Assembly (NCBI GenBank): GCA_002633005.1
Contig: NMRA01000127.1
Span: forward strand, 380,438 to 444,437
DNA from: Phoronis australis
Taxonomy: Eukaryota > Phoronida > Phoronidae
Direction of reading: 5' to 3'
DNA length: 64,000 nucleotides
The position numbers were made by a program, and so were the translations under genes. The stretch's first letter is position 1. The number at the start of each line of letters is the position of its first letter. The notes below the pieces were generated by a model that saw only the letters and a list, made by a program, of their open reading frames with translations, made no database searches and had not been told where the DNA came from. Shown here one piece after another: positions 35,700 through 48,900 of this stretch.

Positions 35700-38600
35700 T
35701 CATTTCTCAATCTACACTAAACCTGTTTGGATTGATTTCCGCTATGGCTTTAAAAGGGTTAATACCCTCATCTCATCTGTTTGTGACAAGTTTGCTTATC
35801 CAATCTAAAATCTGATTAATTTTATTTATGAACTTTCTTGCCTAATATTTATTGCTGTCTGGTTCTGATTGAATTCTACTGTTTATAGAGGAGCTGCAAG
35901 CCAATTTGTCTTTCACCACTGTCTTGCTACTTGGCTCAGGAAGCCACCTGGTGGCTGGAATGAATTTCTTAATCAGTTTATTGCTCAATTAGTGACCTTG
36001 GGTGAATGTGAATTGAAATCTAACTATTAATTCTGTAGTTCGTAATTACAAAGTTTCCATGGTTTTGGCTGAATCCGAAGTTCCATTTGATGTTTGCAGT
36101 AACAAGATGCGTTTATTTGTACAGCTTTTTGTTTGGAATATGAGGTTTCTGCTATGACACACTTTGGGCTTAGTTCCCAATATTTTCCTTATATTTTCCA
36201 TTACTAAGTCAGTTGAATAGTTTTTGGTTGTTGATTCTTGACTTATGTGAGAGGACGCTTCGAAATGAATACTGTGTCATATCCCTGCAGGTAAGACCTC
36301 TTGCAAATCAAGCCATCTCTCCAAACCAGGGCTGCATCAATGCCTAATTTCTACCACGATCAAATAGCACTCCTGGTCAACATTCTAAGTTCCCTCTATT
36401 TGTCTGACAAAAAACAGGCCTGGGTCATTGTTAACAAACTCTTTACATCAACACGTAGCTATGACCTACACCCTCAGGCTCCCAACACATTTAATTAACA
36501 AGGGTTTTTGCTGGTCGCCCACATCTATTCCATGTGTTAAGTGTTGAAAATCAGTTAAGGCAACATCTCTAATGTGTTTTCAAGTTATGTTTGTGATGGT
36601 GTGGTGGTGGATCCAGGCTGTTCCATAGGGACCCAGTGATTATTCGGTCTTGGATTTCTGGTATATTGTGTTATTTGTTATCTGGGATACTTTTTCTAGG
36701 CACTTAAAGTTATACTGAGTGCTTCTATGCCAGGTCAAAGTGCCCAACTTTGATACAATAAACAAGAAGCTATTTTCTTAAGCCAATAATGACATCTATG
36801 AGCTCTTACTAACACTAATTGCAACTCTCATAATAACTTGAGCTGGATTGCAAGATTAGTGTTGTTTAGAAGTAATGTAGAAAGATGTTAACGGACTCTT
36901 TAAAGAGTTGAAGCATTGGTAGATTTAGTTTGCCAGGGAGTCCCCTATAATATGGATTCCCTATTTTAGTATAGTATTTAGATTACACTTGGAGTTTTGT
37001 GGGTTTGAGTGGGCAGCTCCGCAGGAAATTAAACTTACGGCAACTCACAAAGATAGTTGCCAAAATTGTCATTTTTCTAATTTTCTATGGCTGATTAGTT
37101 TCTGCCCGTGATGCAAACTTTACCAAATGTTGTTTTATGACATTTTACGCAGTACAGAGTAAGCTGAAATTTAGACTGAAATTTATGAATGTGTAAATTT
37201 TTAACCACTGTGGAAATATAAATTGCAAAAATTTTTACGTCTGGCCAACAGGTGGCGTGCGGACCAGACTTGAAAATGTTTATGAGACTAAAATTTTCTT
37301 GATCTTTATTTTTGTGGAGAAATTTGACAAAACAGAATTTCACTTGTCGACCATCTTGTGTGCTAAATAGATGAAGAATTACCGCGACCTCAGTTACAAG
37401 TGGCGGATCCAGGGCTAGTTTTGAAGCCCCTTTTGAACTTTGACTTGGAGCTCCCAGTGAGTTGTAACTATTGTGTGGCAGGTACTTAAGTGTCTCAAAA
37501 TTTGGGAAAATTTGTGTCTATAAGTCAGAGTTGAGAAATGTACCAGCATATCTGTTTTGGTGTGTTTATGCTCGATTGTAAAATGGCCAAGTTTTGATGC
37601 TGGATCAAAGATCTCTTCACTCTTCCTGAATGTGGTGTTGTTATGTGTGCGTTATGGTGTGATTACTTGTTTACGAACCCATGGATTTCTTTGTCAAAAG
37701 CCAAAGGAACATGACAAACTCCCTGTTTTTGGAGGTTTAAAATTGCCAACATAAATGATGATGTGAACGGTGTGTAAGAATACATCTTAGAACAAACTTT
37801 CAATTGGGCGCGACAAATGTTGTTTTTCCGCGCATAATTCGTTGCTCCTGATGTATTAAAAAGTTTCTCGCATACTTGAAGTATAGCTAATTGTGGTTGA
37901 AACAACAGAGTTGAAGTGTACCCATCGTGCTGCTAACAAGTGCGCTGATGCGAGAACAATCACCCCATCTACGACATTATTTTGCAAGCATATGCGCATG
38001 CATCAGTTGGAGACTGCTGCTGAAGAGCAACAAAAAGCAACGTTTTAATATCTTTAATATCCGCGCACTTCTGATTCATGCCGGCAACATGGCTGGAGAG
38101 CATTGAAAATCTGTCTTATTGATTTCTCACTCTCTAATCCTTTTAATGTTGATTTCATTTCAAGAAGGCATACATAGTTTGTTAGCAGTGCAATGTCCTC
38201 ATAAAACATTCTCAGGCAGATTAACTGGCTAGTTAATAAACAAGTTGTGCTCTTTTTTATCAATAGCTGTGAGGTAGTTTGGACAGGGCTAATAGTATCT
38301 GGTTAGCTTGATATTATTTCAATAGCCATTTTTGGATGTAGCTATCTTATAATGAAATATGCTTGGTAAGTAGATGGCGATAGGGTAGCTGATGGACATC
38401 ATTCTGCATTCTTGTGTCTACAGCTTTAATGTAGTGGGATGTTTTTCAATGTTTTTTACACGCTCTTTGTGACCCAGGTGCTGTCAAATTTCCACTGTTG
38501 TGTGATGTGATATTCAAACGATTAACTCAAAAATGTCCAACGTCTTGAAATGTTAGTGAGAAATTATGTTTCGCCCCTGTCACCTCGACCTGTTTTACAC

Positions 38601-38860
38601 ACCAAAATTAGAGAGTAAAAAAAAAACACTTTTGTGCTCTAACATTGCTAAAGAGGAGTTATCCGTTGGACGTTTCATTTTCTGAGCTGGGTAGTGAAGT
38701 GCATGTAATTCATTTCGAGTTCAGCATGGATCTGCAGTGCAGTGACGCTACACTCTTACTGGTCATTGTTTTCCATGCAAAATAGCTGTTCTAAATATTG
38801 AATTAGTAACACAGTTACTAATTTTAGTATCGCAACCGTATAACCTTTTGCAGAATACTT
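35700..38860. other. No firmly supported gene; possible introns
   Basis: Between two candidate exons. It holds a CTCF-like site (35943-35955), another at 37244-37256, an uncertain 66-codon open segment (36288-36498) lacking a proper acceptor, and a block of repeat D near 37300-37390. Confidence 0.35.
35943..35955. promoter_or_regulatory. CTCF-consensus-like site
   Basis: GCCACCTGGTGGC is palindrome-like and on the minus strand gives GCCACCAGGTGGC, close to the CTCF core. Motif only. Confidence 0.3.
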
Positions 38861-38884
38861 ACGAATTTTCTTTTTTCTTTTCAG

Positions 38885-38958
38885 TTCCCTGCCCGTGTGG
38901 AGAGAGTCGTAAACTTGATATTGCATAGGAAGTCTGGAGATTTGGAAGAGATTTTGAG
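38885..38958 (+). CDS. Candidate internal exon, unidentified gene
   Basis: The best splice-bounded segment of the window. CTTTTTTCTTTTCAG ends at 38884, and the donor is TTTTGAG|GTAAAT. The 74 nt read FPARVERVVNLILHRKSGDL then EEIL with a split Arg/Ser codon; other frames hit stops. The alternating basic/acidic, leucine-rich helix-like sequence looks like a segment of a conserved helical protein, but no family could be named. Phase 0 at the acceptor and phase 2 at the donor mean the neighbours must have matching phases, which the 35174-35259 segment does not. Confidence 0.5.
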
Positions 38959-39179
38959 GTAAATATTATTTAAATTAAAATGTACTGAATAAAAGCAGTT
39001 AAATATCTGTCGTGCGTTCAGTAACGCTAGGACCTACGCTATGACCTAGCTGAAATCTAGCTAAAGTCACGTGTTCTCATTTAAAATACACAGCAATATC
39101 TCACGTAATCTCGCACTCTTGCTTTTTAGCGAGGTGCTAGCATTACTGAACGGTTGGCTGGTTCTGTAGGTGATTTTCC

Positions 39180-39480
39180 TAAACCAGCCTTAGTGGAGAA
39201 TTGAACCTGGAACCCCCCACAGTGGCAGCCAAACAGGTGGAAGCTAAACCCCACTGGATAAATGGCAGTGTATTTGAAGCATAGTTAACGGGTAAAGTCT
39301 CCGGCGTTGATTTCAGTGAATGTTGGGCAGACAATGGCGAGAACTGACGATTTTTAATGAAACCACAAAAACAACTTGTTGTTTCTATCGCTGTGGTGAA
39401 AGCTAATAATACTGAGAGGTCTATCTTCTTCAACTGTAATCCCTTACATGTGTATATTTTGGCTGTGAAACCAGGACGTC
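39180..39480 (-). repeat. tRNA-containing repeat G, copy 1
   Basis: On the minus strand a ~190-nt module (39480-39290) is followed by a tRNA-like unit (39275-39180): TTATCCAGTGGGGTTTAG resembles an A box, CACCTGTTTGGCTGCCACTG an anticodon arm, and GGTTCCAGGTTCAATTC a B box and T arm, ending CTAAGGCTGG. Homologous to 45050-45335 over both parts. In an ordinary SINE the tRNA head would come first, which is not the case here. Confidence 0.5.
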
Positions 39481-40264
39481 CTTTTACGATGATACGTGGG
39501 TGGTAACTTTTTGGCGCGGGTTTAGTGCTTCATTATCTAAAATTTAGGCATTTTTTGTTTTTAGAGGGCCTTTTTCTCTCTTTGGTGACATCTCACCAAT
39601 TTCGGGCAAATATAATTGCGAAAATGACGCTTTTTCATGTTCATTTTTCAGGGGATTCTAATATTGTTCTGCTTGCTTACAATTTTCCCAAAATCTTGTG
39701 GGAGCTGTAGTACAAAGCTTGAACATTCAAAATCATTCGGTTTTCTATATGTTTCACTTAAAAACGATAAAATATAATACCAATTGTCAGCCATTTTTTC
39801 CTAAATCGATGAGATTTTACCTTAGCTGGTTAATTTTTCCAACCGTTGTCTTCTAAAAATAGTGGCCAACTTCAAGAAGTATTGTGCTGAACTAAAACGC
39901 AGCACGAGCGATCGTTATCCTTAGAGACCAACGTCTAATTCTTCAGCATTGCCATTTGGTCGCCAAGTCTGCTATCTTGTATTCATGCGTAAATTAAGAC
40001 AATTTAGAAGTGTTTTGTTTTAGCGCACGCTATTAAGCGTTCCTCCCTACATCCGAGGCAGGTGTTTTTTTAAGTGGGGAGCATGCTCCACATTCCTGCT
40101 TGTTCCATTGGTAATTTGAGCGCTGTGCATGGCCACAAACTAGTCTGACTATTAGTTGGAAGGATACTTCTGACAGCTAATGCTTCACCAGCCTGCTCTA
40201 CAATACTACCTTGGTTATGCGGAGCCTTATGAACAAGTCGGTGTATTTACCCGAATTATATGCA

Positions 40265-40745
40265 AACCTATAGATTGTAACTTGGCAAAGGTATGCATTT
40301 TCTGAAAGTAAAAAGCATGCAAATTTAATCTTTGACTTTTTACCAATCTGCCATTAATTGGGTCCCTTGACCATGTTTTTGGTGAAATTTAGCAAGTTAA
40401 AAAAGAAAGGTACATTCATAGCAAAACGATGTTGTCGATTACATGACCAAGTTTCTTTTGATATAATTGCTCAAGATAAAATGTCGAAAATACTGATACA
40501 GTTTTCAAAATTGTCATTTCATTTTGCATTGGTGCAACGTACGAGTTTTTTCATGAAAACCATTAAAGTCCCACTTTTGATAGCCAGCCCCTCATGCAAA
40601 TGTGGAACATTTTAAAAACAAATTCCTGGCAGAGTTTTAGGGGATCACTGCATATAACATCATATCTGAAAGTTTGCTATGAATCTAATAAGCCATAACT
40701 GAGATACAAGGTTACAAAGTTAGTCAAATTTGAGCTTTTGTTCAG
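40265..40745 (+). repeat. Interspersed repeat A, copy 7 (long)
   Basis: Runs through all family landmarks: CCTATAGATTGTAAC, GCATTTTCTGAAAG, GGTACATTCATAGC, GACCAAGTTTCTTTTGATAT, CAAGATAAAATGTCGAAAA, TTTTTTCATGAAAACC, TTTTGATAGC, CCCCTCATGCAAATGTGG and GTTTGCTATGAATC. Confidence 0.65.
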
Positions 40746-40863
40746 GGTTCTACCCATCTTTAAGCACTGACCAAAACGATGCCGTCAAAGTTAGAAACCC
40801 TATGCATAATCTAAATGTCACCCGAATTTGTTTGTAAACTCCGCAATAACAATTGCTCTTAAT

Positions 40864-41249
40864 TTAGGTTAACAATCCAATGAATTTGTAGATTTTAAAT
40901 AAAAATACTGAAGTAGTTAGTCTGTAGCTGTAATACCGGCTTGTGCCACGTAGATGTGTATTTTTGCTCATACACTTGCAGTCAACGCGCACAAACCGTG
41001 GGGAGTCGCAGAAACAAAAACCTTGCTCTGTGGTAGGTCGAAGGTGCTGAGTGGATCTACTCAAATTCTCCTTTCCACCCAGGCCCTTCAAAATAATGCT
41101 AAAAACATCTTTGGCTGGCTGCCCTGTATTTACATCCCATTGTTTTAGTCTGACTGGTGTCAATGTCAGGTGTACGTTTCGCCCTTTCTCTGTCCCTGGC
41201 GTTTCCGCTGTGTTGATGTCTGGTTTTTGACTTAACATTTTCAACAGTT
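40864..41249 (-). CDS. Possible coding exon, unidentified
   Basis: The minus strand has a strong acceptor (CTTGCTGTTTTTCTAG, exon from 41249), then a 126-codon open frame beginning MKMLSQKPDINTAETPGTEK. The first ~95 residues are protein-like with higher GC than the surroundings, and include a Cys-rich stretch (FCFCDSPRFVRVDCKC). The remainder, to the stop at 40864, looks like intron or non-coding read-through; GCAA|GTGTAT near 40980 could be a donor. No homologous family is recognised. It could be host exon or retroelement remnant. Confidence 0.3.
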
Positions 41250-41519
41250 CTAGAAAAACAGCAAGACCTGTCTTTGGTGGTGTTGTTTTAAAAGCTCTGT
41301 GCCCGCGGCTTTTTGCCAGCTTCCCTAACCAGTGGAAAACAACTGTGCGATATTATAACTGGGAACTCAAAATTCACCGAGTGTCTCAGGTTAAGCACGG
41401 GACCATCCCATTTTTTGTTGGTTATCTTCATTCGTATATTTATTGGATCATTGGTGTTTTCTTGGTGTTTATTTCCTTTGCTGAATTGAAAGTGATACAC
41501 ATCGCAAGTTGCCATCCCG

Positions 41520-44140
41520 TTCGAATTTTAGTTAAGAGGTTCAACTCAAACTGGTAGCTGAAATTCTCATTCCTGTAAATGTTCTCAGTTCAGTTTGCAT
41601 CAGTGGAATTTTGTTTTGTCAAAATTCATTTTGAGAAAATCTTATTTAGAATTGTGTGTACTGTTCTGCTATCATAGAACAAAATATATAAAAGTTCATT
41701 TTTTAGCACTTTGAAGTACAAACCTGGGGCTTTTGGTAGATATTTGTCTTCCATATGACCATATGCCTGGATTGGCATACAATTTCATTATTCATTTAAC
41801 TAGAACTTCTGCAATGCCCGTAGCTCTTGTAAAAAGCTGAATCCCCTCTTTTGTGATCAGAGTCTCAAATCTCCAACTCGAGCGTTTGACGACTTAAGCG
41901 GTGTTTTATCAGTTTATCATTAGCCAATAATACACGAGATTCTGATTTTTGACGAAGAACTCGAGTTCTTTCAAAGTGAACAGTGACGTTTGTTTGACGA
42001 AAGGGACAACAATGAAGTTGAAGACTATGGGCTGGAGCGTGTTCGCTTGATCGGGTTGTAATGGCTTTTGCTCAGTCGGCAGTTCTTGGGTCTGAACCAG
42101 ATGTTGGTCTGAGCGTGACTGGAGTCTAAATGGGATGTGGGTCTGTGACATGAGACTGAGCGTGACGTGGGCCTCCAACAAGTTGAGGTCGTAAACTTGA
42201 GTGGAAATCTAGAAAAATGTTTAGCTTACTGTTCATTTTGTGTTGTGAAAACGTTTTGACAGATTTGAAGTGATTGCCAATAAAAATACCGACGCAAACG
42301 TTGGAGGATTCCCCTGAACATTCATTGCCAGTACATTCTTATAACACATGATGCACCAAGGTTTTTAGCTTACTAGGGTCACATTGTGAATGGACAATAA
42401 TTTGTGGAAGGAATTAGTAATCCAGGTAGTGAAATGTTTTATTAGCATCGACTCAAGGATTTGTACTTTAAGGGTGCAAGCAATGTTTGAAAATGGAAAA
42501 TCTCAATTTAAGTGTTAATTTCCGTACAAAGTTAAAAGTACGTTATTGTACTAGGACTTCTAATAACTGAAGCCTGAAGAACTCATTGCGGGAGCCTGCT
42601 GTCGTGGTTGATGCTAGTGACCTCTGGAGGAAATGTATCAATACACTGATAGTTTCCCCGTTAACAGTGGGTGGTATGTGCCTAAGCCTAAACACCCAGG
42701 ATTTATGAGATTCTTGTTGACTGCTAATGTTCTCTGAGAGGATGTCTACCAAAAAGGTTATTTGGTTGATCAATGCGGTTAGTATTGGAAATCTAGGTTT
42801 CAACTCATTACTTAGAAAAAACATCAACATATTTTCAGCTTCATCGTTATTGTTGACAAAAGCATGGAATTCCAGGATTACCTAAGTTTAGCGAGAACTT
42901 ATTTTATTCACTTCAACGATCAATTTGATGGAAGCGCAAGTAACTGGAGCAATTACCCAGACATTTAGGGCAGCAGTGACACCTGTTGGGAAATTTGTAT
43001 AGCATACACGTCAGGTATTAAATCTAAAAACACAATATGGCCGACACCTGAATTTTATCCAAGTTGTTTTGTAGAAGTCAAATAACTCCAAATTGGATGT
43101 AACGTAACTGACATCTGACAATATTTTGATATGTTTTGGCATTCACAGCCATGTTAGAAAACCTTGGAAAATTATTGAGGCCAGTTTTGGCAATTATTTT
43201 TGTCTGCATTTAGTGAACCTTAAATAATTATTAGACGCACTCTGGCTTTGTCTCTTATAGTTTCTTAGAGTCAGGATTGGACGTGAACACAATTTGAAAA
43301 TTTTCTAACAAAATAATCAAAGATTGTCGCTAAATATTTTCAGTTTCTTGTCAAATTGAAAATATTGTCAGTATTAAAAATTGATCTCCACTCAATAAGT
43401 GCAAAACTCGTTGGCCGTATCATGGTTTCATATCCGCTGTTTGAATATCGGCCGAGTTCAAATATAATAAGAGTACAAGTATAAATTCGTACTCATTATC
43501 TCTTGATGATTTATTGATTTTCTAGCTGAAGGATTATTCAAATTAGACAACCTGCATCAATGTTTGTAGGCAGTACTGCAATGGCCACTCCAATAGTGTG
43601 AGTGTAGTCAAGTTCGATTATTGCTACTACTACAGCTTTTCCTGGGTGGACTGTTTATTCAAATAGTCGTCATAGTACCTACACTTGAAGCACTCATAGT
43701 TCAGTTGTTTTTATGCCGGTTTAGTTGTCGAATATCGCCTTAACAAAGCTGTCAAATTGCTTGTTCTGGAAAAAAATGGAATACTAGGTGAACTTAATTG
43801 TCTATTTGAGTACGCATTTTGAATAATGTTTTTACGTTGGATTTTCTGTTTAACTTGGATGTAAAATTCGTTTGATTGTTTGTAATCTGGTTGTTATCTT
43901 TTCAACTACATGTGATGACTGTTTTGATAACTGTTTTCATTGTCGGCTCTGTTTTATCATCATTTTTATCACTATCACCTAATTTGATTATTTCCTGCTT
44001 TGCAGTCAGACCTTTCAAAACTGGCTACGAAATCAGACATTCTTTATCTTTGTTGTCCAGGTAGTTCTTGAAATTAGACAAAATACGTAGAACAGTTTGA
44101 CTGAACCTTGTATTTAATTTCTCCCTCTCCCTGTTTACCC
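41520..44140. other. No supported gene
   Basis: AT-rich sequence with scattered short open frames of ordinary length. No domain, RNA or clear repeat structure was recognised. Confidence 0.4.
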
Positions 44141-44148
44141 CCCCCCCA

Positions 44149-44372
44149 NNNNNNNNNNNNNNNNNNNNNNNNNNNNNNNNNNNNNNNNNNNNNNNNNNNN
44201 NNNNNNNNNNNNNNNNNNNNNNNNNNNNNNNNNNNNNNNNNNNNNNNNNNNNNNNNNNNNNNNNNNNNNNNNNNNNNNNNNNNNNNNNNNNNNNNNNNNN
44301 NNNNNNNNNNNNNNNNNNNNNNNNNNNNNNNNNNNNNNNNNNNNNNNNNNNNNNNNNNNNNNNNNNNNNNNN
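44149..44372. other. Assembly gap (224 N)
   Basis: Run of N flanked by a C9 run on the left and TCTCTTTCTCTCCCCC on the right, so the missing sequence is probably pyrimidine-rich low-complexity. Frames read across it are meaningless. Confidence 0.99.
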
Positions 44373-45049
44373 TCTCTTTCTCTCCCCCACCCTCTACCTC
44401 TGTCTTCAACTTACAGTACAATGTTAGTGGTGGTGTTTAGCTAACTCACTTGATTACGCTCTCTACAGTAGACAGACCAGTGAAATTACTTAGCATATCA
44501 TTTCAAATAGTAATCAATAATCACTGTATGTTTCGTAACTTATCTTGTTGTAGATGTCAATCAAGGTTACATCCATTTAGCACTATTGTCTCAAATCCAC
44601 CTTTGTTTTTATGTAATTAATTTTTTCAGACAACAACAAATACTTGAAACCATGCGACAGTTTTTCTGTTTGTCAAAAGATACACGTTGAATCATTTTTC
44701 AGTGCAAGAATGATTGACTTGATGATTCACACCGTTGGTTGGTTCATGATGATGTTTAACCAATAAGTTACTACGGCACTTTCATACAAAATTAATAGGC
44801 AAGTTAAATTGATCATTGCATGTTTCAAAGTATTCTTACACTGTGGGAATGCCCACAATTTCTCAAAATGCTGTCTGATTGTAAGCATGATGTAGATCTT
44901 ATAATAGGCATTTGTATGATGCCAATTATCTTCTGCCACCTTAGTATGTCCAAAATTATCAAGATTTTACGGTAACCAGTTTCTAAGGAGATTTTGTCAC
45001 ATTTAGTGCATACTACCTTGCTTAAGGTGACATTATCCACGTTCAGCCT

Positions 45050-45335
45050 TCCTGCATAATCAAACCGGGAACCCCGGCGTTGCAATATAACGCTCTTCTG
45101 GCAGAACTAAATCCTAGTCAAACCTTATATAACTGGTAAAGCCACCACCCTTGATTTCAGCGAATGTCTGGCAGACAACGGCGAGAATTTTTGATTTATA
45201 ATAAAATCACAAAAACAAGTTTTATTGTTTTATTGCTCTAGTCAAAGTTAATAACCTCGAGAAGTCTATCCCGTTCAACAGTAACCCCAACATTGCTTTT
45301 TTGGCCGTAAAACCGATAATGTTCCTTTAAATCGG
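45050..45335 (-). repeat. tRNA-containing repeat G, copy 2
   Basis: On the minus strand the module at 45335-45135 (including TCTCGCCGTTGTCTGCC and TTCGCTGAAATCAAGGG segments) precedes a tRNA-like unit GGATTTAGTTCTGCC ... CGCCGGGGTTCCCGGTTTGA, ending GGAAGGCTG. Same order as at 39180-39480. Confidence 0.5.
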
Positions 45336-45348
45336 TGCCTTCAGGACC

Positions 45349-45370
45349 GGGGGAGGGGGGGGGGAGGGAG
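45349..45370 (+). other. G-quadruplex-prone tract
   Basis: G5-A-G10-A-GGG run. At least four GGG tracts with short loops can be drawn. Confidence 0.6.
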
Positions 45371-45970
45371 CAACAACTTATCCGAGTGACAACTTATACG
45401 CATCTATTGCCTTGTATGGGCATGTACTTGGGTATTGAATGAAGAGTGATTGATGACTGTATGTATTCTGACTAGGTACCTGATGACAAGTTAAGTGAGA
45501 TTGTGTGTATAGATAATTGAGCAGTACCAAAACTGTTTTTTAGTATTCCTCGCGAATACATTAGGCAAAACTACAGAGAATAAGTGATGGCGTTGCTAAA
45601 CAGATGGCGTCACTGCATTACTGTGTCATGGGAAAGTTGCGTTGCTTTTTGTCCATCTTGGCAATTTTTGGTGCTTTCAGAGTTTGTCAGTATACGCTAT
45701 AGTTACTTTGCTTATAATGTTATTTGACTGGTAGTAAAACTGAAGCTGCTATAAGTCATCCGTCTATCAAAAGTGGGGATTTAGATCGCTCTCCATTATA
45801 AAAATGATCTGAAATTCTTCTCGGCTGAAATTAGAAGTAATTTGTGGGCTTAGAGAGAACACTGAAATTGGAGACCAGACTTGGATTATATTTGGTTGTG
45901 TGCTGTCTAAATCAAGTCAGTTTTTGACTGAAGAAGTGCGAGTGCACGGCGGCTTTAACTGATTTCAGCT

Positions 45971-45981
45971 CCACCTAGTGG
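45971..45981 (-). promoter_or_regulatory. CTCF-consensus-like site
   Basis: CCACTAGGTGG on the minus strand, in a context (TTTCAGCTCCACC) resembling array 2 cores. Motif only. Confidence 0.25.
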
Positions 45982-45999
45982 TAAATCTGGGTAGCGTCA

Positions 46000-48900
46000 A
46001 TGCTATATTCCCAGTCCTCATCAATGTACTGCTTGCCAACACGTCGTTTGAACATTAATTTTTAATAGTGTAAAAGTGGTGTAAAGACTGAAGCACAGCG
46101 CCATCACTAGACATTAAGATGAAATAACAGCGACTAGAAAACTGGAGTTTTTTATTCAGTTTCTGCAAAATCAATATTTGTCAAAGAGCATTTGCTTTTA
46201 TGGTTTGTACCTGGTAGGCCGCACGTTTTCAATTCCGTTCTGCATTTACTTTTCGTTTTTGTTCATAAAAGTTTTATCATGATTGCAATGCTGTTCCTCG
46301 CAGTGCAGTAAAGTCTCATCCTTTTCCTGAAGCTTTCAAAAGCTGCTAACATTGTTGTTGGTGTCCATTGCTTGATGCAACATAGTCTGATGGCAGCTGT
46401 GGTGCAGACTATGAACACTGAAAAGCATTACTTTGATGCTACTGATCAGTTAATGAAAAATATGTCAAACAGAAATTTCACTTGTCTGCATTCTTGTGTT
46501 ATGAACTGGTAAGATTTTTTCATTTATGCATTCCAAAATGCAATAATTCTCCACTTATTTTGTGCAAAAATAATTGCCAATATTGTAATTTTTTTCATTT
46601 TTCAAAGACTGACTACCTTGCTGAAAACATTGGGAGCTGTACCACCTATTGTTTAACGACATCTTGACAACCCAAACTAAGCTAACAATGTACTAAAATT
46701 TCCTTAACCTTTGCTTTTGTAGAAAATCTTACAAAATATAATTTCACCATTTGTGCTAAACAGATGAAGAATTATTGTATAGTACTTTTCATAATCAAAC
46801 TAGGCAATTTCAAACTTGACTCACAAAACCTGCACTTTTGACTAGAACTCATTTCAGCTGGGGCTAGATCGCATGAAAATCTCGATGGTTGTTGCGTCAC
46901 GCAATTCGCCCGAAATTGCCATTGGTAAGAGAAGAGTAGTCGGCTAGTTGTAGCAGCAGTAAATTTCCACAAAAATTGCATTTCATTGCAACAAAACTTG
47001 GATTAAACTGCCAAATAATTCTGGCAAGAAGTTTTTCAGTCTGTCAACGGATCTGTCCAAGTCTATCTAGTTTATTTTAAGAACAACTCAACTTGTGTTT
47101 ACAAGATACCACTAAAATGTTTGTGATTACATCCATTTCACACAAACACAACAAGTCTCAAGCCTCCCTGTTGCCCAGTAGCATGCACTGTGAAATGAGC
47201 CAATAATCATCTGCCACTGTAAAGAAAGGCCAGTCCATAGAGTCTATTATTTACTGTGTACTTTATACTCAGCCTTGAACAAATAACCACTCTTAACATG
47301 TTTCCAGTTCTTGTATTGTGTAACAGTGCAGTGAATTAAAGAACATATAATCATAGCAGTGTAGACTAACTGCTCCATGGGGGCAATTATGGTAATTCTA
47401 ACACCCAATATGGCTACAAGTGATTGTCTGATTTTTCAACTAAATTGATGATTAAGAAGAGTTTACTTCTTTGTTTGCTGATTTGTACATGGGCAGCCTA
47501 GCACTAAATAAAGTGTGGGGCTATAGCCCCCAGCCCCTATGGTGTGCCGCCCTTTTGTGTACTGTGTCCGTATCAAAACAACATCTTGTAGAGTTTCCAC
47601 TTTTTCAAATTAGGTGATCAGGCTTTGAAAATGACAAAGGTGAGATTTTGACAATTATTTGTGGACGAAATAAATGAAGAATTACCATTGTATACAATAA
47701 TTTGACTTGGTCCCCTGCAGTGCTGAGGAAAGAGTCTGGGAGTGATGAGAGTGACACGTTAAATTCTATGACGATAAGTGAATTGTGGACTATGATTAAG
47801 CAAATGTGGTGATTTAGAAAAATGATAGGGGTTAAAAACAAGAGGTCATTATTTGCATTCTTAAAGGTATGCAGTGCCGGTGAAAAATGGCCAAATTTGG
47901 CTGATTTCGGAACATATCTCAGAAGTGGCAGTTTGGTAACGAGTCAAAAATCAAATTCTATAGACCTTCTTCTTTTAGAAAATACGTATATCTCCTGAGT
48001 TAAAATCTATGATTTTTAGTTATTTTGCTAAATACCCTAACTTGTTGATAAGTTACAACACAACCTCAGAACCTTAATGCCCTAACAATGTGCTATGTTG
48101 GTTTAAATTTCTTATAACTGAAGTCAAAAACAAGTTTTACAGCGTATGCTTATGGGAACTTCAAACTTAATTAACAAACATAAACCAATTTTCAGAATTA
48201 TTCTCAAATTTGTGTTACAAATATCATATCGCTGATATTTAGTTCCAAGCCACTTAGTGTGGATAAAATTGATAAATATTGTTTTACATGTGCTCACAAG
48301 TATACTTGATATTTGAACAAATTAACTGCTATCCAAACATTTAAGCTTTGTTTATCTTGTTTTATTTGTTAACAAACTAGCCTCCTTATTTCCCTATTAG
48401 TCTCCCACTTGGCTTACAACTGGCAATAAATCACTCTGATTTCTTGTTGTGTGTTTCTATTTTCACCACCAGGTTTCACCACCGTCTCTTATTGCTCTGT
48501 CTGCAAAAAGTCCTGCAGTGCTATGTTGGATGGTGTACACAATATACTTAGTCTAAAAGTACCATTACTTTTATTGCTGGACACCTGTTATTACTAGACT
48601 TTGAATAGTATCATCCTATGAGTGATTCTATAATTTTTCTTGATAATTGTTTTTTCTTAACTCCTAGAATTGCCATCATCTCTCATTGTGATCATGAAAT
48701 TTCTGATTTTTCTCTGAAATTGATGTCATATCTGGTAACTTTGGCAACTGTTTTCTTTAATTATTGATAAGAAAAAAGAACAGCTCTGATGCTAATATAT
48801 AACTGATAATAAATGACTTGACCACTTTTAAAAATCTTTAAAAGAGATGTTTCATATTCTGTAGCCCATTAACTGACTATGGTGTCTACAGGGTAATTTT

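Noticed and set aside
36288-36498. 70-codon open segment with protein-like composition
   Set aside because: It opens just after a TAA, the CCTGCAG acceptor lies before that stop, and no usable acceptor or domain was found.
44025-44440. Open frames of 110-121 codons on both strands
   Set aside because: They run through 224 N bases and are artefacts of the gap.
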